Made by a program: the position numbers and the translations under genes
In this document: positions 24,597 to 36,352 of the stretch, piece by piece
Numbering within the stretch: position 1 is the first letter of the stretch
Layout: every line of letters starts with the position of its first letter
From: Misgurnus anguillicaudatus
Taxonomy: Eukaryota > Chordata > Actinopteri > Cypriniformes > Cobitidae
Assembly (NCBI RefSeq): GCF_027580225.2
Contig: NC_073355.2
Span: forward strand, 17,179,501 to 17,243,500
DNA length: 64,000 nucleotides
Reading direction: 5' to 3'
The notes under the pieces: model-generated
Seen by the model: the letters and a program-made list of their open reading frames with translations, nothing else
Databases searched by the model: none
What the model was told of the DNA's origin: nothing

Positions 24597-24655
<59 letters not shown>
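24597..24655. repeat. (TA)n microsatellite, about 29 units
   Basis: An uninterrupted TA run adjoins the SINE head that begins at about 24660. Confidence 0.95.
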
Positions 24656-24658
<3 letters not shown>

Positions 24659-24659
24659 G

Positions 24660-24723
24660 TGCTGCAGTAGCTCGATTGGTAGAGCACTAGCAAAGTTCAT
24701 GGGTTTGATCCCACTTTGAATGT
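24660..24723 (+). mobile_element. tRNA-derived SINE head, split from its tail by a 3-kb transposon
   Basis: TAGCTCGATTGGTAGAGCAC (box A region) and GGGTTTGATCCC (box B) are present. The matching SINE tail, ATGCATTTAGCAGATGCTTT, lies at about 27809-27828, directly after the element 24724-27784. The SINE was therefore already in place and was cut by the later insertion. Confidence 0.65.
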
Positions 24724-25522
24724 GGGTCATTCTACAGAAATGTCAATTTTTCTGTCCCTAACCATTACAGAAACATTACACTTGAAAAACACTTTAGGGT
24801 TACTTTTTTTTTATTTTAAAATGAAACAATATGTTATTTGAACAATTACACCTTCTTGAGCCATCAATGTAGCAATATTTGATTTCTATTAATTAATTAG
24901 AATCACAAGCACCACAGAAGTGCTCGTCCCCACAGTCATGTGCTTTATTTTGAGATCAAAAACAGTGTTCCTTTCCATTTGAAATACAATAATGTGTCCA
25001 TAACTATCAAATATATAATGTAGACTACATTAAAAAGCAAAATGCTAATAAATATTATAAAATATATAATAAAAGTAGTCCCTGGAGTTGTCACTGGTGT
25101 TACCGTTTAACAAAAAAGCTTTTATTTTTAAATCAAAATCACACTGATGACATCACTTGACTTCCTTCTTTCAATTTCCTGGAGATATATGAAGAGAAGC
25201 CCATGGTAAGTCCACTGTCTCTTTTCAGTTATCAGAAATCTTCTCATTTATATCATGATTTCATATGAAGCTTTTAGTTTAAGTCACAGGTATGACCTCA
25301 TTAACTGTTTAGGAATTGCAAAAGAATAGAATACAAATGGATTAAACTACTTAATTTAGTGATTATACAATGATTGACAACATGTGGTTTGATACTTTGC
25401 AGCAGCAATTTTGTAAAATGCAGTTTTCATGAAAATTCTCACTGGTGTTACCTGCCTTATGGGTAACACCAGTAAAGATCAGTAACAGCAGTGACTGGTG
25501 ATTTGTTGTGTCACTGGTGTTA

Positions 25523-26521
25523 CACTGAAAAAACGAACTTTTTGGTGTAGTGATATTTATTAGATTAACTCTCATAATTTCTACATAATAATATTAACAT
25601 TTATTGAGAACTAGATTTTCCTAAGTAAAATGATGATAAATACACAATTAATTCATGTAAAAAATGAACTGTGTGGGAATAGTAAGTCTTATTAGATATT
25701 TTCTTGTATTATTTAACTGTTTTATAGTCACTACACATAGTCCTAAAATAATTAAGTAAATTTTAAATCCATTTAACTAAAAAATCTAAGTAAAATTTAC
25801 TTGCATTTATTTGCACATGTTGTAAGGAATACCCACAATTCTTTGCGCCTGAATATTTTTATTTTTTAAGCTTTATCACATAATAAGAACTGATAAGAAC
25901 TTTAACTACTTAAATATTTGTTAGCAAAATGTCATAAAGGTTTAAGCTCTTATATTATTGATGTTGTTTTGTTGTAAATAATAATTTTGTGAAGTCACCG
26001 TTCAGGTGATCAGTGTTTCTTTACATGAAGCCTGTTCAGAACATTGTATTGTAATTCTCTCCACAGTGCTGATAATGCATGTCAGAAACACAGTTTGTGT
26101 GCGTTTCTGTTCCGAATCAAGTTTATTCAATGACTGACTTGTTGTCAGTCATAAATTTTGTGTTATAATGCCATTTATAACACTAAAAATAACTAGGTCC
26201 ATAGAAATATGTAAAGAAAATAACAAACAGAAAATACGATTTATTTAATATTATTAGGACAGCAGTGCTTCAATTTTCAAAAAAAACCTAATAGACTTTA
26301 CCTAAACGATTAAAATAAATCTAACTCCTAAATAAAATAATTAAGTAACATTTAATTAATTATTTAACATAAGTTTTATTATGCAATTTTAAGTAAATTT
26401 TATTTGATTTTAGTAGGTAAGTTTTACTTATAAAAAAGCAGTAAATTTTACTTAAAAAAAGTTCGTGCAAATTGTTACGAGGATTTTTTTAAGTAAATTT
26501 TACAAGTTGTTTTTTTCAGTG
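25523..26521. mobile_element. Nested MITE with CACTGAAAAAA termini
   Basis: CACTGAAAAAAC at the left and GTTTTTTTCAGTG at the right are inverted. TA lies on both outer sides, consistent with a 2-bp target. The interior is AT-rich with repeated AAGTAAATTTTA and its complement. It is inserted in the middle of a CACTGGTGTTAC phrase region of the outer element. Confidence 0.65.
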
Positions 26522-26543
26522 TACTGTGTTTTTTTTCATATTT

Positions 26544-27447
26544 GGGTGATTCTCACGAAACCATTGAAACACCACGGCACTAATGATTTTAGCTTTAAAA
26601 TGTGTAATATAGTAACATTAAAAAGCATCAGAATTAACACAATACTGTGTTCTACCTTGCACAATGTGTGATTTCAACATAAGAATTTATAATTGTAAAT
26701 TTTATCTCATTTCTGCTGAAATTCTCATTACCGCAATGTGTCCGGCTGTGTTTGAACATGTGTTATGTTGTAATTTAATCAAATTAACACAAAAATATTA
26801 AGAAAAAAATAAATGGATGTTTTGCTAGACTACTTTAGACGACAGAAAAAATATTTACTGAATATTCATGTATAATAATAATGAAGAAAACTTAGGAAAA
26901 TGATGTGTCCATGCCTGATGTTCTCATCCTCCGCAACACTTTTTGAGAACAGTTTAAGCACACATACAGAATTTTAATAAAGTTTGATTTTGAGTGACCA
27001 AGCACATGGACCAGTTACTTCAAGATGGCTACCATGTAAGATCATTTTTTACAGTTAATTTGAAATAGTGTCTTGTCAGAATGCTTACACGACATTTTGA
27101 TTATCATTACCGCAACAGATGCTTATTAAATGTCAATTTAATTAATAGAAGCATAATACTTTGATTTTAAATGCAGGTGCAGAATCTCCAAATTATGTTC
27201 TTTCAGGTTTGTCATGTCATTTTGAAAATATGTCAGTGTTGATGTTTTCTGACTGTTGCGGTAATGAGATTTTTTAGGACTAATTTTTTTAATAAGTGTT
27301 AAATGATAAGTAACAGTTTTTAAATTAATGTTCCCATTTACTCCAGACTTTGTTTTTCAATGTCTGGTGGGGAAAAAAGTCAATTTAAGCAATTTTTACA
27401 TTTTCATGCTTGACATGTTTAAAACCAAGTTTTCGTGAGAATCACCC
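26544..27447. mobile_element. Nested MITE of the GGGTGATTCTCACGAAA family with 4-bp target duplication
   Basis: The termini GGGTGATTCTCACGAAA and their complement enclose 904 bp. ATTT is duplicated on both sides (26540-26543 and 27448-27451). Inside, the phrase CATTACCGCAA or its complement occurs near 26729, 27106 and 27257. The end is clearly similar in pattern to that of the outer element (GGGTSATTCT..GAAA), so the two families are probably related. Confidence 0.8.
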
Positions 27448-27835
27448 ATTTAATAAAATCCTTTACATGTGACGTGATGATAATTTTAAATTCATTAAAT
27501 TCTGCTACACTTTAAGCTTTAAAGGTGAAAATATTAAAAATAATATTTCATAAACACCTTTAATATTGCTAAAGAAGTAAGGTAACACCAGTGACAAAAA
27601 AAACATTGTGTATGCAGTCTTTAAGCATGCACAGAAAAAAAAAAATCATTAAGCTGTCATTTATGTGTACTGCATAAAGTCAAAGAGGAATCTAATAATG
27701 TGGTCTAAGTTGAACTGTTAGAAAAGGAAATCAATTTTAAGACATCTTGCCATACCAAAAGTGGACGTTTCTGTAGAATGACCCACGTACCGTAAGTTGC
27801 TTTTACTTAAATGCATTTAGCAGATGCTTTTATTC

Positions 27836-30825
27836 AAAGTAAAAATGTCTAACCAACACACAGTGAAGTGTTAGCGCTATGTTGTGCTTATAGCACAAGC
27901 AAAATAGTTTGAAGTTAGGACTTCAAACTGCCATCCCAAGCTCACATATTCAATACTAGTCATAAGTATCTTTATAGCTAGATGAGCAATTCCTCCAAAT
28001 TCACTCCGGAGATAGAGTGTAATTGACTCCACATCTAACAGTATGGAACAAATCCTACTAGCAGAGGGAAACCACAAATTGCATTAAAAACACTCAATTG
28101 GCCTGGGATTGAAGTGAGCCACATGTCCCTGCTTATCCCATTAAACACGGGGCTGCTAAACTTGCTGACGATCACAAAAGCAACCACTTCTAACCTGTTT
28201 GTGTAAAATGTAAAACTAAAAATTGTGTAAAACTATAAACAGGCATGTTTGATAATCATCCAGGTCCACATGTGATGTACCAGACTACAACATGTAACAG
28301 ACCGTTTGATTACATGTAAACAGGTTTTGACATGGGCCTGCTTTAATGTGTAAGACATGCAGAAAATGGGAAGGGGGAAATGCCTGCGCACAAGTGAACC
28401 TGTCAACAACCGGTACCTGCTTTAAATCTGTAACCCCCGTTTCAGGCAATCTGTGGGAACCAGGCCTGCGGAGTCTAATCCTGTATTTATCCACGCGCCC
28501 CCCCTCTTCTGTATCACACTTTCAATTCCACTTGCCGCCTCCTTTGTGCGATTCCCATTTGATCTTGACTTTAAAATGCACAATCTATTCAAGGTTTTTT
28601 AGTTGGTTTCACGCCGCGACCGTGAAGCTCTATTTACGTAGCAGATTTTTGGAATTGCAAATCAAGAACTGTGCGATTTGGAGAAATGCTAGTGCAACAT
28701 TTCCTTGCGTTCGTCTTTTATGAACGCGTAGATTTAAAATGTTAACACGGGACTTTGAGTGTCCTGATCAGGGCAGTATTAGTCAGTCTTTGGTTGTGCT
28801 ACAGAGACCCGTTCCGGTTGTTTGGCAGCCGTGCCGTACAGTAGATGTGCTTGTGCTTTAACACAACTCTGATTAATGGCTCAGGTGATGTCTAGACAGC
28901 TTGCCAGACATCAATGAGAGCCTGTATTAATATTGAGTGACACAGTGAGTGATGGAGATAGAGTTGTCCTCAGTTAGTAATTAGCACTCGCAAAGGGAGA
29001 AATCCCTCCCTGTGTTAAATATTCCCACCTTTGACCAATGCAAGATCTCCTGCCAAACCCAAAACACCCAGCTTGATGTAATATTTAAAACGTTGCATCC
29101 ACATGAGTCAAGAGCACGATAAATGGCCAGGTTTGGACATATTAGCCATCTTAACCGTTTGGGAAAGGTTTGGAAAACATTCAACTGGTTGGAGCGCGTG
29201 GCCCTTGTATTGTTCAGCGAACCGAACAAAAATGAAACTAAACAACCTTTCTCATAACAAATAGATTTGTGAAATGTCAGGATGTATTTCACAGCAGTAC
29301 AGAGACACTGAACGTAAAACAAGAAAAATACCGCAAATGAGCCCGGCGATGTTTTTTACCCAAGCCCTGTGTCTACACGTAGGAATTAATGGATCTGCTG
29401 TAATAATATACTCTTTGCTCAAGCCTTAGCAAGCGATATGAAAAGCTTGCCACTAAGATGCTGAGACACCATTAGCTTGCTTTGCGCTTGGCGGAAAACA
29501 TCAAATATATATTTTCCTTATTTGTCAAATACTCCGAAGAAAATCTTATCAGGAGAAGGCAAACAAGTTCGTCAATAGGAATATCTATTATGCGACACGC
29601 ATAAGCGGCAGCCGAGGGCAACGGGAAAGTGGCACGATCCAGTCATTTGCAACGTTGGAAGGCTTTTAATGCCACACAGGAGAAACCAATTGGAAGCAAA
29701 CAATTTGCATGTGTTAGACAATAGTCATATAAACACAGAAATTATGTTGTTCTGCCTCAGCTCATCTGTCATTATTCCTTTAAGTGGCTGAGGGAAAGGA
29801 AAGCCTGTTTGAATGGGAAGAAAGTATATTTTGGCTCGGGGGGTAAAACCCTCGAGTAATATATGCAAAAGAATTCTGTGTTGCTTAAGAGCTTCAGCGT
29901 CTCGGCAAACAAACACTGACTTTCTCATATGGGCTATAATGAAATATAATTCCAAAGAGCATAACACACCCTCTTCATTTTAAATAGAGACGCGTATGTC
30001 TTCAATAACATATAGAGAAGAAACAAGGGATCATTCTTGAAATGTCACAGAGGAACTTTGCAGAAAGACCGCTGCAAAAACAGCAGTGAATATTGAGAAT
30101 GCATCTAAACAACCCATACATGTATACATGTACATAACCTCTCTATATATTCATACCAGCCATGGGATTGGTCTCTAAAAAATCCCAGATGAATAATAAC
30201 AAAGCCCACCAGCTCAGCAAACGCCAGCCCACCCATGTCATGCCTCAACTGTATCCTAACCGACCTGTGCTTGTGCTCACCCCTCAGTGTTGATATTGTC
30301 ATTGTTGGGAATCACAGTGACATGGATTTGTGCTTATTTTTTAAGACTTTTTAAGATGTGTTGTTGTTGGCCGAGTCACGGTGACAGCGCAAGCGTTGCT
30401 AAAGTTGAGTGACCCGAAGAGTTTCGGTTTGTTGTGCGTACAGACACAACACAATAAAAACACTTAATGGGACGCGTGAAACAAGCGCTTGTGAATATCA
30501 GGACCTTGCTGTGTGACTACTTTAAATATTAGCTGGATTTGTAAATTACACAATTTCCATAAAATGTACTTGATGGGATAAGCTCTAACCTGCTTTATTA
30601 TAAAGCCTGTGTATAGGTTAACACTGAAGAGCTTTGTGCCATTAAAATTATGCACAGAAAGATTCATTTGCACATGAATCCCTTTTAATGGATTAGAGGT
30701 TTCTTCGTAAATAGCCACCATGTGAGCAAAACGTTTACCTACAGTATGTAAAAAGCTAATAGAGGAAAACTGCAGCAAAATTTCACACATTTTGAAGTAT
30801 ACTGTACATAAATAGCAGAAAATCG
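27836..30825. other. Repeat-poor non-coding block, candidate regulatory sequence
   Basis: About 3 kb without transposon ends. Open frames here (for example 28346-28723) lack any recognisable domain or splice context. The parts at 28.85-29.70 kb and 29.75-30.10 kb have the mixed-composition, repeat-free look of conserved vertebrate non-coding DNA. No gene is supported. Confidence 0.35.
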
Positions 30826-31084
30826 CACTGTAAAACACCACTTTCTTAATAATTTTTTAATATCTTGTTTTCTTAACATCCATAAAATACTTTAAGATAC
30901 ATTTACATTACTTCCATTACATTGCAAAGAATATTAAGATGTTTTTAGAAAATAAAGACTGAATGAATTTTATTTGTTTCACCCCTCTGGCAAATGTATT
31001 CATCTTGTCTTGTTTTAAGCATAGATCTAACAAAACATAATAATGTTAAGGCTTGCAACAAGAAATAAAAAAAAATTCACAGTG
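30826..31084. mobile_element. Short MITE with CACTG termini
   Basis: CACTGTAAAAC at the left and TTCACAGTG at the right frame about 260 bp of AT-rich sequence with TTTTAAGCAT and AAGATAC words. This is a common fish MITE layout. A related partial copy is at 62.64-62.86 kb. Confidence 0.5.
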
Positions 31085-31180
31085 GTAAGAAGAATACGAT
31101 AAATTCAATATACAGTATATTACCTTAAATAAACTGACACAATATCTTATCAGTTTTGCTTTTCAGGTAGGATCTTGTAT

Positions 31181-31864
31181 TAAAGGAAAACACCACAGTT
31201 TTTCAATATTTTACTATGTTCTTACCTCAACTTAGACGAATTAATACATACCTATCTTTTTTCAATTCGTACACTTAATCTTTGTACAGCGTGTCGTGAA
31301 TGTGTTAGCATTTAGCCTAACCCCATTCATTCCTTAGGATCCAAACAGGGATGAATTTAGAAGCCACCAAACACTTCCATGTTTTCCCTATTTAAAGACA
31401 TGAATAAGTATGGTAGCACAAAACAAAACGTGGCAATTTTTTTAAGCAGATGAAAAATATGTATGTCGGAAGGGCACTTCGTTTGCAGCACTTCAACCTT
31501 AGGCGCAGTAATATTGAGGGAAGTTTGAGCAAGAGGGGGAGTAGTCAGGAGTGATGATGTTACTGCGTGCCAAAGTCGAAGTGCTGCAAAGTAAGTGCTC
31601 TTCTGCTATACAATATAGTTTTTATTTTTTATCTGCTTAAAAAAACGGCCCGTTTTATTTTGTGCCACCATACTTCCTTGTGTAACTACTCATGTAAGAG
31701 TCTTTAAATAGGGAAAACATGGAAGTGTTTGGTGCCTTCTAAACTAATCCCTGTTTGGATCCTAAGGAATGAATAGGGCTAGGCTAAAACACGTTCACAA
31801 TAGGTGTTAGCATTAATACATTTCTATCTAACACATTCAAAGATAGGCATGTATTAATTTGTCT
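31181..31864. mobile_element. Foldback element with arms of more than 150 bp
   Basis: The left arm (about 31230-31420: ACATACCTATCTTTTT.., GGATCCAAACAGGGAT, CACTTCCATGTTTTCCC) recurs inverted at about 31690-31863. The loop holds a short inverted GCACTTCG..GAAGTGC pair. Transcripts would form a long hairpin. The right end is shorter than the left. Confidence 0.75.
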
Positions 31865-31925
31865 TTTAACAAGGTGGTCGTACAAGTCGTATTAACTCGT
31901 ACGACCACATTCATACATTTTTGTA

Positions 31926-32888
31926 TACCGTAATTCCTCTAATAAAAGCCGTTATTCAAATAAACGCCGGATAGTGGCCAGGGGCGTGGTCATCGCGGAC
32001 AAATAAAGGCCGGTCTCAAATTAAGGCCGGGGAAAGATGAGTGCGGGGGGGAAATGAGTGAGAGCTTAACGCGTCAACTATACAACTATAAACACCCCGT
32101 CCGTTTGGTAAGACGCACGCGCGATCCGCGGAGGCTTGCGTTGCGGACCAAAGCGTGAGTATAAACAAAGCTTAGCTTACGCGCAGTGTGAGCGTATTTG
32201 CGCCAGAGCGCGTTTCAAAAGGAGAGACGTCAACTGCGTGAGCACTCACCTTCATCTGCCTTTGTTAAAACCTTTTAATGCGTGCAGCAGGGCTACTGAA
32301 TATCTACGGTGCACACGCAACAGATCAACTAAGCGATATCATGGGCATCTGAGAGGGCTTCATACGACATAAAAAACAGACTTAACATTACGATGGGTTC
32401 CAGTGTTAAGAGAGTGCTTTACATCCTGCTTTGCTCAAAACAAATGCATTCTAATAACGAAAGCGCGCCCCGGCTCAGATTGATAAAAGTACAGTGTGAG
32501 TGCGTGCATGGAGTAGGGAGGGGGGACGATCGCACTGGGGCATGATTTGGATAATGTGAGCGCGGTGTTATCTCCTAAATGCATTCAAGTTCATCATAAT
32601 GCACAGCTGCCAATAGATGGCAGTAGCTACATTGGATGGGTCTCATTTAGTGCTAGTGACGGACTTTTCAACAACCTTGAAAATATATTGTTAAAAAATG
32701 AATGATCTCTATCCACTAGAACTCTATCGCTATTAATTTAACAGCTAATTTAAAACAATTATTTATCAAACAGATGGAATTTGAAATAAAGGCCTGTCTC
32801 TAATAAAAGCCTGCTTCAAATAAAAGCCTGTTACCTTCGGCAGTTTAGGTAAATAAAGACCCCGGCCTTTATTTGAGGAATTACGGTA
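31926..32888. mobile_element. MITE with TACCGTAATTCCTC termini
   Basis: The termini TACCGTAATTCCTC and their complement are inverted and followed by AATAAAGGCCGG-type words repeated several times at each end. Length is 963 bp. It has no transposase. A target duplication is not clear. Confidence 0.75.
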
Positions 32889-34084
32889 TTTGCCTTGGCC
32901 CCTGTGACGTTAGGGGCGAGGAAACGTTATTGTTCTTTTTTATGATAATTGTACGATTTTACATGACTATGAATTAGCCAACTCGTAAAATATGTACGAA
33001 TTCTCGTGAGATCAGGTTGGATGTTCATTTTAATACAAATACTCATTAAAAAAATTATTGTATTAGTCCAGCAAGCTCTTAAACTTTAGGCTCACATGAA
33101 GCAATATGGTCTGTGATGAAGCACGGTGATATTGCACTGCTGGTTTTTGCGCTTGCTCATAGTTTCATCATGTTGACGTAAATAATGAAACCAGCGAGTT
33201 TTGCTGGCATTTATAGGGCTGCAGTGAAGAAGCATCAGAAGCTGGAATGTGAACGAATCTCTGAGGCATTCGAGTCCTCTTTTATCCTTTAGCGGGAGAA
33301 GCAACGCAGTAATATGAGCATTTTCTACCTATCAACGGATAATGGATTTGGTATTGGGTTTTCCCATGACATTTAGAGGTTAATTTGCACTGGTTTCATG
33401 GTTACTTATTGACGGCTAGCCCGGATATTTGCATTCACTACGCTTTTTATTGACACAAATGATTAATATCCTGCCAATTCAAACAGGATAGCCTGTCAGA
33501 GGAGTAGAGTGTGCTTTCACAGAGTTTTTTTCTGGTAAAATATGTTTCGGTTTTAGGACGCATCAGCCAGATTTTTAAAAAATAAATATAATTATTGCAA
33601 GGATTACTCAAACCACATCTCTGCCATGTAACTGTCATTGTTTTGTTGCCATCTCTTCGTAGATAGCAACCCGCCCTGCCAAATTCACCGCTACTGTAAC
33701 TCACAAACCCACTGGAATGTTGTTGTTTTTTTGCAAAGAACACATCCATAAATCTCATTTTCACCCATAAAATCATGACTTTTCATCACGACTGACATAT
33801 CTGCTGGGCCGTCGCTGTAACTTTGATCCCTTCTATGGCAGTAACTGCGGGAGGAAGAAGGAAGAGAAGATTCTTCACGGCCCACCGTACAACTCTGACC
33901 TTGGATTTGTTTTCATCCTCACTAATATGCTGACAGGCTTGAAGAATTAATCATCTTGCGGGTCTTCCTCTTTCTGCACATGCTGTAAATGATTCTTTGC
34001 AGCACCCAATATTCAGCAGTGAACCTGCAACCATTTTTAACCTATAACTCTTGAGTCGACTGTATAAAAGTGTAAAGTTATTGG
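32889..34084. other. Non-coding block; left part is a repeat remnant, right part repeat-free
   Basis: At 32940-33030 an ACTCGTAAAATATGTACGAA and CTCGTGAGATCAGG segment resembles the TGATCTCACG family end. 33.09-34.03 kb has no repeat hallmark. No exon is supported. Confidence 0.35.
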
Positions 34085-35428
34085 TAGTGCTGGGTTTCGA
34101 TTCAAATTTCAAGAATCGATTCGATTCCGATTCTTAAGATCTTGAATCGATTATCATTATTCGATTCAATTCAATCCGATCTGATCCGATCTTCGAGATT
34201 TAGAGATTAAGTGTTTTTGAAAAAAGCATTTTTTCCAGCTGTTACCTGAATTACAGTTTTCAAAACAGCTGCTTGCTCAAGGGTGTTTTCAGCATTGATA
34301 AACATGGGGACCATTAGCCCAGAACATTTTATGTAAATACAGGGATCACTAGCCTAGATCACCCGCTCTAGCTAGCCTAGAACCAATTAAAACGGCTGTG
34401 CATGTTTTCTTATACATTTTTTTTTTTTAGAATTGTAATTAAATGATTTTTATTTTTGGGCGAACTATCCCTTTAAAGTGCACTTGAGCTTACTGTTCAC
34501 ATACAGTATTGCAGAACATTTAATGATGAAGGGCAATAAAAATGAATGCATCTCTATTACATTAATTTCAGGAAGCATCTAGTTCTAGGTAACTAAAGCT
34601 TCTGGTTGCAAATCTGTTGGAGTTTTTGACTGAATCAATAATAATTTAGCACGAATTTGGCTTTATTGCCCATTTTTAGCTCTCAGTGTCTTGATCAAAG
34701 GCAATGATTTTGTCCAGGAATCGTAAATCAAAATTCTTAAAAATGGGTATCTACCTATTCATCGGATCTTGCTCATCCAACTTCCACTCCGTTAAAACCA
34801 TGTTAGTAACGAATGTGCTTGCAGCGGAATAATATCATTTAAGTTATTTCTTTCTGATTATCTGATAGGATGCATTAATATGTGTTTATGACTTCATGAG
34901 GCACTGCAAGAAACGACAAGTGGATGACTTCAGTGTAACGCAAGCGATTTGAAATCAGCATCCTCTGCAAGATTTCTTGCGGCACTCTGATTTCATCTGC
35001 TTGTAAGTTTTTGCGGCGCTGTGTAAAAAACTCGAAGCAGCTGAACTCGACAGAACTTTCCTGCGTATGCCTGCGCCTCGTCCATTAATTGTATGTAGCA
35101 GGACAATTTATCTCTTACCTCTCAGCGTGACAAATACACGGTGTGGCGTGTGAACTGACTGAAATGAGCCCAGGGTCATGACGGAGTCACGGGGCTTGAC
35201 TCAAAACATTCTTCAAAATCGGCTGGCGACGCCCCTGCGCTTGCTTAACGTTACTGACCGTCATGTTTGTTGTTTTAATGTCCTTCCACGCATGCGTGAA
35301 ACCAATGACGTGGCAAGCTTAAGTTATTAATTATTAAATCGATCCTCTAAGTTACGAATCGTTCTTTAAAAATTAATATGATAATCGATTCAGAATCGGT
35401 GAATTGATTTTTTCAACACAGCCCTATA
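34085..35428. mobile_element. hAT-like non-autonomous transposon rich in AATCGATT
   Basis: The left end TAGTGCTGGGT and the inverted right end TAGGGCTGTGT are imperfect repeats, each followed by AATCGATTC words. The flanks GTTATTGG and GTTATTAG (8 bp, one mismatch) fit a hAT target duplication if the element ends at 35428. It has no transposase frame. Confidence 0.65.
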
Positions 35429-35540
35429 GTTATTAGTTAAGTTTTTGATCAGTGTATTGATCTAGATACCGTTCCATAGGTTCTTACAAAAACAAGGAAA
35501 TTCAAAAATTGTATACACTGTTAGCAATAATGGTCATTAA

Positions 35541-36137
35541 ACAACCTGATCTCACGGATCCGTGTTATAGTCACAGAATATTTTGCTCATTTATTCGTGT
35601 CATAGTCATGGATCTCCACTTTTTCCGTGTCTGTACCACAGACTTTCTTTTCCATGTCAGTTTCACGTATTGGTCAATTGTTTTTCCTATTTTCTCACCA
35701 TTTTCGCCTGGGTTTGGGGTTAGAACGACTTTCTGTAACATAAAATGACATCCTAACCCAAACCCAACTCTAACCCTAACGTCAGGCAACAATTGTTTAA
35801 AAATACGGAAAAAATAGTATAAATCAATAGCTAAAGTGACATCCTTACCCAAACCCCAAACCCACGCGAAAATAGTTAAAAAAAAATAGGAAAAACAATT
35901 GAGTAACCAATACGTGAAACTGACACAGAAAAGAAAGTCCGTGGTACAGACACGGAAAAAGGCGGAGATCCATGACAATGACACAAAGAACAATTGAGTA
36001 ACCAATACTTGAAACTGACACAGAAAAGAAAGTCTGTGGTACAGACCCAGAAAAATGTGAAGATCCGTGACAATGACACGGATAAATGAGCAAAATATTC
36101 CGTGACTATACCACAGAACTTTATGAGATCATGTTGT
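35541..36137. mobile_element. Foldback element of the CTGATCTCACGG family, copy 1
   Basis: The left arm ACCTGATCTCACGGATCCGT and the inverted right arm (ACATGATCTCATAAAG..) both continue into TATAGTCAC..AATATTTTGCTC. The open frames on both strands (35571-36005 and 36093-35845) are by-products of the inverted repeat. The right arm contains a duplication of about 115 bp. The centre has CCCAAACCC/AACCCTAAC words. Confidence 0.75.
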
Positions 36138-36139
36138 CA

Positions 36140-36352
36140 TAAAATGGTCCCAAGCTGTCATTTGGGCAGTGCCCTTTAAAAAGGTCCTATTATTTAATGT
36201 GCCATTTAGGTATATTGGATATTTGGTACCAACCTCTTATGTAAAATATGCACTCTTTGGTACCTATATGTACACATGAGGTACTTATATGCACTCAAAG
36301 GTATACTTTTTGAAAGGGTGCTGCCCCAGTGACAATTTTTTGAACAGTGTAT
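36140..36352. repeat. GGTACC/CCCCAGTGACA repeat family member
   Basis: GCCCTTTAAAAAGGTCC, several GGTACCT words and GGGTGCTGCCCCAGTGACA, ending TTTGAACAGTGTA. Same family as 55735-55930 and 62382-62633. Confidence 0.6.

Larger units (their letters stand above)
24724..27784. mobile_element. 3.06-kb transposon of the GGGTCATTCTACAGAAA family, host of two nested elements
   Basis: The left end GGGTCATTCTACAGAAA is matched inverted at the right end (GGGTCATTCTACAGAAAC). The flanks ATGT and ACGT differ by one base, consistent with a 4-bp target duplication. The interior repeats the phrase CACTGGTGTTAC or its complement at least five times (near 25093, 25441, 25468, 25511 and 27583). Removing the two nested elements leaves about 1.15 kb. 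No transposase is visible. Confidence 0.7.

Noticed and set aside
25093..27600. CRISPR-like array from repeated CACTGGTGTTAC and CATTACCGCAA words
   Set aside because: The words occur in both orientations at irregular spacing inside eukaryotic transposons. There is no regular repeat-spacer pattern and no cas gene.
28346..28723. 125-codon plus-strand frame
   Set aside because: No domain, opposite-strand overlap of similar length, and no neighbouring exon.
35571..36093. Frames of 67-144 codons on both strands with similar Phe/Ser/Cys-rich text
   Set aside because: They arise from the inverted and duplicated arms of the foldback element.
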